From contig JAFTWW010000028.1 in NCBI GenBank assembly GCA_017465085.1, forward strand, positions 79,296-143,295: a DNA stretch of 64,000 nt. The letters run 5' to 3'. The translations under genes and the position numbers were made by a program. Below are positions 49,999 through 57,360 of this stretch, piece by piece. Source of the stretch: Clostridia bacterium (GTDB lineage: Bacteria; Bacillota; Clostridia; Oscillospirales; Acutalibacteraceae). The notes beneath the pieces are model-generated. The model made no database searches. It was not told where the DNA came from and was given only the letters and a program-made list of their open reading frames with translations. Position 1 is the stretch's first letter. Each line of letters starts with the position of its first letter.

Positions 49999-50859
49999 TC
50001 ATATCAGATTAGCAAATACCTTTATTGCGCTTATAACGTTTTCCTCCATCGCCTTTTCGGCATCAAGAAGAACATCGTGAAATTGAGTATATTTCTTATC
50101 CGATACGGCCTCGGCTCCTGCCTTTGCCATATATGTATAATAATTGATTTTTCTAACGCCTCTTTTAATAACCTTTTTATAGTCTGCTTCGCTCACACCT
50201 GAGCCGCCGTGCATAACTATAGGAAGACCGTTAAGCGCCTCGCTCAGCGCCGACACTCTTTCAAAATCAAGCCTTGGAGTATCGTTATAAAAACCATGAG
50301 CAGTACCGAAAGCGCAAGCAAGAGCATCAATTCCCGTTTCTTCTAAAAAGCGCGCCGCAACATTGGGCTCGGTATAGATAGAAACTCTTTTATCATCATC
50401 ACTTGCAGTAACGGCGCCGCCAAAGCCGCCGCGCCTTGCTCCCATAGAGCCGAGCTCTGCTTCAACAGATGCACCGTAAGCCTTAGCCATACCTACCACC
50501 TGTTTGGTATTAGCGATGTTTTCCTCCAAAGGAAGCTCTGAGCCATCATACATAACCGAGGTAAAGCCAAGCTCTAAACCTCTTTTGATATAATTAATAT
50601 CTGTGCCGTGATCTAAATGAACGCAAATGGGCACCTTGGCATTTTTTGCATACCAGAGAACAGCTGAAATTATTTCCTCCATAGTGCAGATACCCTTTTC
50701 CTCGTGTATTTGCGCATGGGTTATAACAACAGGCTGATTGGTTTTTTCTGCCGCCCTTACAACAGCGCGAAGGCTTGCTATATTAGGCGCATTAAAACAG
50801 CCTACTGCTATATTCTTCTCTTTTGCAATATCAAGTATTTCTTTCAAATTAACAAGCAT
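49999..50859 (-). CDS. Class II ketose-bisphosphate aldolase
   Basis: A 286-residue zinc-dependent aldolase of the fructose/tagatose-bisphosphate family, splitting a ketose phosphate to dihydroxyacetone phosphate and an aldehyde. Zinc and substrate residues are visible: VCVHLDHGTD (His-x-Asp-His), YDGSELPLEENI, VEAELGSMG, FGTAHGFY and MHGGSGV. It is the last gene of a four-gene sugar operon and follows the epimerase gene directly. In this context it likely cleaves the kinase product. Confidence 0.92.
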   Translation of the reverse strand: MLVNLKEILDIAKEKNIAVGCFNAPNIASLRAVVRAAEKTNQPVVITHAQIHEEKGICTMEEIISAVLWYAKNAKVPICVHLDHGTDINYIKRGLELGFTSVMYDGSELPLEENIANTKQVVGMAKAYGASVEAELGSMGARRGGFGGAVTASDDDKRVSIYTEPNVAARFLEETGIDALACAFGTAHGFYNDTPRLDFERVSALSEALNGLPIVMHGGSGVSEADYKKVIKRGVRKINYYTYMAKAGAEAVSDKKYTQFHDVLLDAEKAMEENVISAIKVFANLI

Positions 50860-51858
50860 CTAAAAGGCTCCTTCAAAATTCTTTTTATCATTCACAAAGG
50901 TAAATTTAACAGCAGTGGTACAGCTTTCTTCAGGATTTAAGAATTTAAGCGTTCCATCAGCTCGCAAAACATCTCTGCCATCTGGGGTACAGTTACCTGG
51001 CTCAAGACCTAAAACATAATCGGTTTTACCCATCATTTTCCACTGGGTAAAGCAGGGCAGGGTATTTGTGTTATAGCTTAAAACAACGCCCTTACTTATA
51101 TCCTTATTATAAATACCTGCGCTTGCCACACCTTTTTTCTCTATCATATCGTAATAAAAGCAACACTCCTCATACTTTGCCTGAGGCTTTTCCATATTAA
51201 GAGCATTATCAAGGTCGCCCTTGGCACGCTCGTTTCTCGGCGTAACCTTATTGTTAGGTATCTTAACGATACTGTTTTCACTAAGCAGCGGATAACCCAT
51301 ATTGCAATGATACATAATCATATAGGGTGAAACGGTATCCCCCTCGTTTGAAACGGTATCCCTTACCTCAAAGGTGTTTTGGGTATAAGAAAAGGTGTAA
51401 ACCCTGTTCATAACAAGCTTTCTGCCAAAGATAACGCCATCGATTATTTTTAATTTTACAGTAAGGCTCTGGGTGGTTTCCTCAATTCCTATAAGCTCAG
51501 CGGGAATATGGGATACTGTGCCGTGAAGACCTAACTCCTCGCCATCATCCACGCAGGGCGAACCAACTGCCGTAAGACCGCAGGTGGTGAAAAATCCTGC
51601 AGTGAAGGATTTAAGAAAACCTGAGCCTTTACCATCGTAATACTGTGGCGCAACATAGCCGCAGGGGGAGAAAAAACCAAAGTTATCTCCGCCGAAGGAG
51701 AGCCTTGAAACATCGCCTGCTCTATCAAGGCTGAGCCACGCCTCAAGGCCTAAACCGTTGCGGATATAGAGAAACCGCATACCGTTTCCCTTGCCGTTTT
51801 TCAGAGCATACTGCTCTGCGCCTCTTATCTGTAAAGGATTACCAATATAATCTTTCAT
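50860..51858 (-). CDS. Aldose 1-epimerase-like protein (DUF4432 type)
   Basis: A 332-residue galactose-mutarotase-fold protein, related to DUF4432/aldose 1-epimerases. Characteristic segments are GLGLEAWLSLDRAGDVSRLSF at the N-terminus, DDGEELGLHGTVSHIPAE (the LHG...) and MIMYHCNMGYPLL (catalytic-His region). GLEPGNCTPDGRD provides the acidic region. It would interconvert anomers of the operon's sugar. It abuts the aldolase gene and overlaps the kinase stop by one base. Confidence 0.85.
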   Translation of the reverse strand: MKDYIGNPLQIRGAEQYALKNGKGNGMRFLYIRNGLGLEAWLSLDRAGDVSRLSFGGDNFGFFSPCGYVAPQYYDGKGSGFLKSFTAGFFTTCGLTAVGSPCVDDGEELGLHGTVSHIPAELIGIEETTQSLTVKLKIIDGVIFGRKLVMNRVYTFSYTQNTFEVRDTVSNEGDTVSPYMIMYHCNMGYPLLSENSIVKIPNNKVTPRNERAKGDLDNALNMEKPQAKYEECCFYYDMIEKKGVASAGIYNKDISKGVVLSYNTNTLPCFTQWKMMGKTDYVLGLEPGNCTPDGRDVLRADGTLKFLNPEESCTTAVKFTFVNDKKNFEGAF

Positions 51859-53339
51859 TATCTTAACTCCTTAACTTGATTATAAAGTTTTTTGTACTTT
51901 TTATAAAAAGACGAGTAAAGATTTTTCATTTCATTATCAGGCGCAAATACCTTGCGAATCGGCACCATTTTAGCTACAGTAGCCCTGATATTTTCGAACG
52001 CTCCTATGGCCGCTCCCGTAATTGCCACAGTACCAGCGGCACCTACCTCCTTGCAGTTAAGGGCGGTAATTTCTCTGCCGAGAATATCCGCTTTAATCTG
52101 AAGCCATAAATCAGAGGTTGCTCCGCCACCCGTTGCCCTAATTTCAGTAATATCAGCGGTGCTATCGCCCATCGCATCTAAATTAAGAAGCATTTCGTAG
52201 GCGGTCCCCTCCATCAGAGCCTTGTAAATATCATATTTATCGGTTTCAAGAGTAATCCCAACCATAGCCGCTTTTGAATCAATATCCATATAAGGAGTGG
52301 CGGCGCCTGCAAAATGCGGTAAAATCAAGATACCGGTAGGCTTATCCTTTACGGAATTATCAAGAAGCTCATAAACATTTTCGCCGTTTTCCCTTGCTCT
52401 TAAATTTTCGAGCTCGGCAAAATTATCTCTAAACCATTTGAGCGTTGCGCCGCCAGTGTAAGAAAGGGCATAACAAGCGTAACGCTCATTATCAAAGGGC
52501 ACTAAGGAATAACCCTTATCATAGAAAGACATATCCTTTGGTTTTTCCTCTAAAATAACGGGTATGCACTCTACCGTTCCCGTTCCATCCATGGCTTGAT
52601 GATAATCGAAAACACCCGCGCCCATCATAGCGGCGACCTGATCGTGATATCCGTTTACCACCTTAATATCATAGTCGATATCAAGCTCTGATCTAACCTT
52701 ATCGGTAATTTCCCCTGCCAATGTTCCGGACTCAACCGGCTTTGACATAAGCTTTACATCTATACCGCTTTTTTCGAAAACCTCGCTTATCCAGCATCTT
52801 TTTTCTATATCAAAGGCTCCCGTTCTTGCCGCGAGGGAATAATCTATATTAGCAACTCCTGTAAGGGTATAGACTATAAAATCTTCACCTAAAAGAATTC
52901 TTTTGCATTTTGAAAAGACTACAGGATTATTATTTTTTTGCCAAAGTATCTTTGAAATGCTATACATAGGATGGGGCTTGGCGCCTGTAAGGAGGGTCAA
53001 CCTCTCCTCACCTATTTTTTCGCAGAGCTCTTTGCACTCTGTGTTACCTCTCGGGTCGGTATAAAGCATAGAGGGAGATAAGATATTATCGTTTTCATCA
53101 AGCATTGCAAAGGTTTCGCCAAAGCTTGTAACGCCTAATGCATCTATTTTATACTTCCCTGCGGCAACCTTCAAAAGCTTCATAACGCCGTTTCTAAGGT
53201 CTTTGAAATCAATTTCGTGCTGACCATCCTTATGGGCGGTGTTATATTCGGTATAGTAGGTATCAAGCAACTGCGCGTTCTCATCATATAGCACAATTTT
53301 ACAGCCCGTTGTTCCTATATCAAGTCCACCAATAATCAT
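51858..53339 (-). CDS. FGGY-family carbohydrate kinase (xylulokinase-like)
   Basis: A 493-residue sugar kinase. The N-terminal phosphate-1 motif is IGGLDIGTTGCKIVLYD. The second-domain motif is MDGTGTVECIP, with the adenosine motif GGGATSDLWLQIKADILGREI toward the C-terminus, as in xylulokinase and related pentose/deoxy-sugar kinases. It is 3 bp after the isomerase gene stop. It probably phosphorylates the ketose made by that isomerase; xylulose, fuculose and rhamnulose-type substrates cannot be told apart by sequence alone. Confidence 0.92.
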   Translation of the reverse strand: MIIGGLDIGTTGCKIVLYDENAQLLDTYYTEYNTAHKDGQHEIDFKDLRNGVMKLLKVAAGKYKIDALGVTSFGETFAMLDENDNILSPSMLYTDPRGNTECKELCEKIGEERLTLLTGAKPHPMYSISKILWQKNNNPVVFSKCKRILLGEDFIVYTLTGVANIDYSLAARTGAFDIEKRCWISEVFEKSGIDVKLMSKPVESGTLAGEITDKVRSELDIDYDIKVVNGYHDQVAAMMGAGVFDYHQAMDGTGTVECIPVILEEKPKDMSFYDKGYSLVPFDNERYACYALSYTGGATLKWFRDNFAELENLRARENGENVYELLDNSVKDKPTGILILPHFAGAATPYMDIDSKAAMVGITLETDKYDIYKALMEGTAYEMLLNLDAMGDSTADITEIRATGGGATSDLWLQIKADILGREITALNCKEVGAAGTVAITGAAIGAFENIRATVAKMVPIRKVFAPDNEMKNLYSSFYKKYKKLYNQVKELR

Positions 53340-53342
53340 AGC

Positions 53343-54746
53343 TTAATCCTCGATGCTAACAACATCATAGCCAAGATAATATTTGAAAGCCTCTTCCAAA
53401 ACCAATTTAACATGGCCGTTTGCCACTGTTGTATGATGCTTAAAACCTCCGCGGGCCAAGCGGATAAGCTTATCCTGCAAGTTGTGAATTTTTGCAACGC
53501 CGCCGCAACCGAAAAATTCCTTTTCAATATCATCGGATGTAAACTCACCCTCGCTGAAATAGATGGTTATTTTGCCATTTTCCGTTTTGCAGTTTGAAAA
53601 GGTCATCGGGAACGCAGCAATTCTGCCCTCATTTGTTCCCCAACCGCTGCCCGGGTCACCCTTATCGAACATCTTATGAGAGGTAACGGTACCTTTCTCC
53701 TTCATAAGCTTCTGAGCAGTTGAACCGCAATGGAAAAGTATAACCTTATCAGGATCTTCCCCGTAGTTATTGTTCCAATCAAGGCAAGCGGCAGGTCCCT
53801 CAGTAGCCAAGGAGAGCGCTCTCATTGTTATAGCAGAGCACATATCTATTTCACAAGAGGCGGTAATTCCCCTATCGTTAAGCTCGGAGAGAAGCACACA
53901 GGGACAAACTCTGAGATAGGTTTCCATCTCATTCCAGCAACGAAGAGCTATGGCATCAAGATGATAGGTTTCTATGTATTCATCAATAACCACGCTGATT
54001 TTCGCCAACATATTCTTTTTATCCTCAGGTACATTAGAAAAATCAGTATATGCTTCCAGAGTCTTTTTCTTAGCAATCACCGCATTGTCATCATCGGATT
54101 TAGCTCTTACCAACTCGAAAAGCTCGGATAAATCAAAGCTTTCCACATTTATGCCATGGCGCTGCATAGTTATTTCATCAAAGCGCACCGTCTTAAAAGC
54201 GGTGGTACGAGCGCCGATACAACCTATGGTAAATCTCTTCATACCATTTACCACACGGCAAATCGCGGCAAAATCGTGAAGATTTCTAGTGAATTCAGGA
54301 GTCAAAGGATTTACCACATGGGGCTTCATAACGGTATAAGGAACCCTATACTGCTCAAAAACATCGGTTACAGAAAACTTACCGCAGTAGGCATCTCTGC
54401 GATGCTTAAAATCCATCTTGCCTATCTCATCTGGATAAGCCTGCATCAATATGGGAACACCTGCATCCTGTAGAGCGGCAATAGCGCCATTTTCATCGAT
54501 AAATATAGGCATACATAGGATAACGCCATCGTACTCACCCTTATGAGATTTAAGCCATTCGGCATAAAGCCTACCCTCATCTCTGGTTTCAACTGCACCG
54601 TAACGAGTGGCCGCCTTATCCATCATAATATACTCGTATCCCGCATCGGTAACGGCCTTTACCATATCCTCACGGGCGCCTTCAATTAGTTCGGCGGGCA
54701 TAAAGCCACGGTTTCCGAAGAATAGCGCAAAAGTCTGTTTTTTCAT
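53343..54746 (-). CDS. L-fucose/L-arabinose isomerase family protein
   Basis: A 467-residue sugar isomerase of the fucose/arabinose isomerase superfamily, which interconverts an aldose and a ketose with a Mn ion. The N-terminal domain begins FALFFGNRGFMPAELIEGAREDM. The metal-region residues occur around ALRCWNEMETYLRVCPC, CEIDMCSA and LFHCGSTAQ. The C-terminal KHHTTVANGHVKLV has two histidines near the usual site. It is the first gene of the sugar operon, divergent from the PocR-AraC regulator. No sugar transporter lies in the operon. Confidence 0.88.
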   Translation of the reverse strand: MKKQTFALFFGNRGFMPAELIEGAREDMVKAVTDAGYEYIMMDKAATRYGAVETRDEGRLYAEWLKSHKGEYDGVILCMPIFIDENGAIAALQDAGVPILMQAYPDEIGKMDFKHRRDAYCGKFSVTDVFEQYRVPYTVMKPHVVNPLTPEFTRNLHDFAAICRVVNGMKRFTIGCIGARTTAFKTVRFDEITMQRHGINVESFDLSELFELVRAKSDDDNAVIAKKKTLEAYTDFSNVPEDKKNMLAKISVVIDEYIETYHLDAIALRCWNEMETYLRVCPCVLLSELNDRGITASCEIDMCSAITMRALSLATEGPAACLDWNNNYGEDPDKVILFHCGSTAQKLMKEKGTVTSHKMFDKGDPGSGWGTNEGRIAAFPMTFSNCKTENGKITIYFSEGEFTSDDIEKEFFGCGGVAKIHNLQDKLIRLARGGFKHHTTVANGHVKLVLEEAFKYYLGYDVVSIED

Positions 54747-54856
54747 AAATTACCTCCCAAAAAATTTCAACTTGATTTTAACAAATTTTATGATATAATC
54801 ATAGTCAATAATATACCTAAAATTGTAAATTTGTACGGAAGGTGCGAATTTTTGTG

Positions 54857-55678
54857 ATGATAGAATTAGAGTTGGCTCAGATACAAGAGGTTATGAAATC
54901 CTTTTATATTACATCGGGTATAAGGTTTGTGCTTTTTGATGCCGCTTTTAAGGAAATCTTATCCTATCCCGAAAGGGATTGTGATTTCTGCAAAATTATG
55001 AAAGCCTGCCCGAACACACGAAGAAAATGCCGCCTTGCCGATCGCCGTTCCTTTGAAAACTGTGAAAAAACGGGCAGGCTTTTTATCTATAAATGCCACG
55101 CAGGGTTAGTTGAGGCTGTTATTCCCCTCTACGAAAATAAAAAAATCATCGGGTACCTTATGTTTGGTCAGATTACCGATGACAGTGACAAAGAAAAGCT
55201 TTATGATAATATTACCTTTTGGTCCCAAAGGTACGGTATGGAAAAGACCGCTCTTCGAGGCGCAATAAAAAATATAACCTATAAAACAGAGGAGCAAATT
55301 TACGCCGCCGCAAAGATTATGGAAATATGCACCTCCTATATAATATACAAAGAGCTTATCTCCCCTGAAAGCGACCGAGCAATTAAGCTTGCCAAGGGTT
55401 ATATAGAAGAGCATTTAAGCGAGGAGCTTGATATAAAAACTCTTTGCGAAAATCTTGGTATGGGCAGAACAACCCTATATGAGCTTTTCAAAAAAGAAAC
55501 GGGAATGGGCATTGCCGCATATATAAGAAAAAGGCGATTGCATAAAGCTAAAAAACTACTTAAAACCACCGATTTAACAATATCGGAAATCGCCTTATCA
55601 ACGGGTTTTAGCGACTATAATTATTTCAGCCGCATATACAAAAAAGTCTACGGTAAATCGCCTAAAAACTACAGATAA
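54857..55678 (+). CDS. AraC family regulator with PocR ligand-binding domain
   Basis: A 273-residue one-component activator. The N-terminal PocR domain (about residues 1-150) shows the cysteine pattern CDFCKIMKACPNTRRKC...C near 37-70 and the conserved YKCHAGLVEAVIPL. The C-terminal AraC domain (about 175-273) has both helix-turn-helix motifs (LDIKTLCENLGMGRTTLYELFKKE; LTISEIALSTGFSDYNYFSRIYK) ending at YGKSPKNYR. The start is the ATG after GGAAGGTG; a GTG one codon earlier is also possible. It is divergent from the sugar operon, which it most likely activates. Confidence 0.9.
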   Translation: MIELELAQIQEVMKSFYITSGIRFVLFDAAFKEILSYPERDCDFCKIMKACPNTRRKCRLADRRSFENCEKTGRLFIYKCHAGLVEAVIPLYENKKIIGYLMFGQITDDSDKEKLYDNITFWSQRYGMEKTALRGAIKNITYKTEEQIYAAAKIMEICTSYIIYKELISPESDRAIKLAKGYIEEHLSEELDIKTLCENLGMGRTTLYELFKKETGMGIAAYIRKRRLHKAKKLLKTTDLTISEIALSTGFSDYNYFSRIYKKVYGKSPKNYR

Positions 55679-55680
55679 AA

Positions 55681-55715
55681 AAACGCCATAGATTAAGGTG
55701 TAATCTATGGCGTTT
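55681..55715. terminator. Bidirectional terminator between the PocR-AraC and DUF1622 genes
   Basis: The perfect 15-bp stem AAACGCCATAGATTA/TAATCTATGGCGTTT has T-rich sequence on each side. Confidence 0.85.
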
Positions 55716-55719
55716 AATT

Positions 55720-56061
55720 TTAATCTCTTATGTTATCTTCTTTTTTCTTTTTAAGCTCTATATGGATAAGAATACTCAAAAGGGCTCTTAGCAGTATTAC
55801 CGCGCCTAAGATATAAAGCTCGCTTAAATCCTTAACGAGAACCGTTCTCAGAATCTCTGCGCCCATCTTAAATTCAAGGCCCGTTGCAAATCCGCGAGCA
55901 AGATTTGTTTGCAAATCTATGTTTTTCTTCATAAAAGAGTTTTGGATATAGCTCCAAAATCCCTTGAGAGCAGTCCAAGTAACAACGAAAATGCCCATAA
56001 GCTCCAGCAGAGTGATGATATAAGGCAGGCCTGTTTCTATTATGTGACTAATAACCTTCAT
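55720..56061 (-). CDS. DUF1622 membrane protein
   Basis: A 113-residue membrane protein of the DUF1622 family with about three helices (roughly 13-31, 66-84 and 83-100). The signature is LQTNLARGFATGLEFKMGAEILRTVL between helices, typical of this family. It is monocistronic, and its function is unknown. Its 5' side borders the MITE-like element, so it marks the last chromosomal gene before the accessory region. Confidence 0.85.
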   Translation of the reverse strand: MKVISHIIETGLPYIITLLELMGIFVVTWTALKGFWSYIQNSFMKKNIDLQTNLARGFATGLEFKMGAEILRTVLVKDLSELYILGAVILLRALLSILIHIELKKKKEDNIRD

Positions 56062-56126
56062 ATGTTATCTCTCCATATATTTTTTACCATTGTATCACAA
56101 AAGATTACTGTTTGCAATAAAAAAAG

Positions 56127-56377
56127 CAAAGGCTCCCTTGTGTAAAGGGAGCTGTTGAGCGATAGCGAAACTGAGAGATTGGCTATTAAAGAATAAATAA
56201 TAAAGAAGAAAAAATAAATTTGGAGTTTCGCAAGGCCAAACCGTATATTTCGTCGGCATTACCGACACCAATTTTATTATTTATTATTTCTTATTTACAA
56301 AAGACTGAGGGGTTGTTGGTTTTACAATCCTCCCACCGCTAACGAGGTCCACCCTCCTTTACACAAGGAGGGCTTTG
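56127..56377. mobile_element. MITE-like element of 251 bp
   Basis: The ends are imperfect terminal inverted repeats: CAAAGGCTCCCTTGTGTAAAGGGAG on the left and, read as complement, CAAAGCCCTCCTTGTGTAAAGGAGG on the right. Each end also forms a hairpin on its own. An inner pair of A+T-rich inverted segments (AATAAATAATAAAG...TTTATTATTTATT) surrounds a short core with CGTCGGcattaCCGACG. There is no ORF. No clear target-site duplication was found. It ends 3 bp from the stop of the spoIVB fragment. Confidence 0.75.
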
Positions 56378-56380
56378 TAT

Positions 56381-56605
56381 TTACGACGCTTCTTTTAATT
56401 GTTCGTTTGCAACGGATTGCGCGGTTTCGAGCATATTTTCTGCGAAAATGCCGTAGCCTTTGGTGCTATCATCCACAAGTACGTGGGTAACGGCGCCGAT
56501 AAGCTTGCCGTTTTGAAGTATGGGTGAGCCGCTCACGTGTGTGTCAATATAGGACCAACACATTTTTTGCATTTTATACTTTTCAAATTCCCCCATAAAA
56601 TACAA
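56381..56605 (-). pseudogene. spoIVB: 3' fragment of the SpoIVB serine peptidase gene
   Basis: The 74-codon frame ends with residues 24-61 reading [19 protein letters not shown], then a diverged [13 protein letters not shown], which is the conserved C-terminal catalytic part of sporulation peptidase SpoIVB (the SGSPI serine). The first 20 residues come from an unrelated terminator-like hairpin, so the frame is not a working gene. The PDZ domain, signal anchor and catalytic His are absent. A direct repeat (ATAGGACCAACA) lies at the junction. It is probably a deletion or transfer relic; an intact spoIVB is expected elsewhere. Confidence 0.75.
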
Positions 56606-56685
56606 AGAAATCGCACCAAATCGGCACGATTTCTTGTATTATAGGAAATCTATATTTGTTTATACGTGTTATAATAGGACCAACA
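56549..56685. repeat. Direct repeat ATAGGACCAACA flanking the spoIVB junction
   Basis: Two exact 12-bp copies (56549-56560 and 56674-56685) flank a 113-bp segment containing the terminator-like hairpin. The first copy falls at the point where spoIVB similarity stops. This could be a target duplication or the product of a recombination or deletion. Confidence 0.6.
56599..56640 (-). terminator. Hairpin behind the defence operon
   Basis: On the minus strand AATACAAGAAATCG pairs with CGATTTCTTTGTATT (one bulge), followed by TTATGG. It lies about 130 bp after the 183-residue gene and plausibly ends that transcript; the spoIVB fragment frame starts inside it. Confidence 0.55.
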
Positions 56686-56770
56686 TTTTAAGACATAGAA
56701 CCGTCACATGTCTTCTTAGGCCCAATACACAAAGTGTATAACTTAATATACTTTATAAAAATTTCCTAAT

Positions 56771-57322
56771 TCAAAATTCGAATCCTGATTTATACCATTT
56801 AGATAAGTTCTCAAAATACAATAAATGATTTTTCAACCAGAGATTTTGGTCAAAATCAGAATCATCTCCATGAATGTAAGATGCATCAATTTTAACCAAA
56901 AATTTTATCAAGTATGGTAATAATTTGCCTTTATTTATATCCATTTCATCCATATTATGCAATATGGATAAAAAACACTTCGTGCGCTCAAACATAAGAT
57001 AATCACGTATACGTGCGGTTAATAAATATTCATTTAAACTTTCCTTTGTGTATTTCATTTTCAGAATTTTTGTTATAAATTTGTATTCAATTTCACTAAT
57101 TTCCCCTTGTGTCAACACAAAAGAAATATAGTCTAAAATAACTTGATTTATTGTTTCGTCCATATCAGAATCAGATTGTAATTGCAATCCTGTTACTTCT
57201 GTTATTTCATTTTTCGTATTTTTTGCAAGCAATCGAAACACATCGAGCTCAACGCACAAAATACCCGCCCCAACCAAATCAAGTAATTCTTCATCTGAAA
57301 GCTTTTCATCATTTTCGAGCAT
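56771..57322 (-). CDS. Uncharacterised 183-residue protein next to the Hhe-like gene
   Basis: The protein is acidic and predicted all-helical, with no signal, membrane segment or recognised family. A stretch at residues 75-98 (LTQGEISEIEYKFITKILKM) weakly resembles the acidic loop-helix pattern of TerB-like domains, with a second acidic stretch near 152-158. The 38-bp gap to the upstream 2118-residue gene, same strand and no terminator between them, indicates co-transcription. It could be a regulator or partner of the defence protein; this is inferred only from position. GGGGGATTAAA lies before the ATG. Confidence 0.7.
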   Translation of the reverse strand: MLENDEKLSDEELLDLVGAGILCVELDVFRLLAKNTKNEITEVTGLQLQSDSDMDETINQVILDYISFVLTQGEISEIEYKFITKILKMKYTKESLNEYLLTARIRDYLMFERTKCFLSILHNMDEMDINKGKLLPYLIKFLVKIDASYIHGDDSDFDQNLWLKNHLLYFENLSKWYKSGFEF

Positions 57323-57360
57323 ATATTTAATCCCCCTTTCCTGATTTTAAAATTTTAGTC

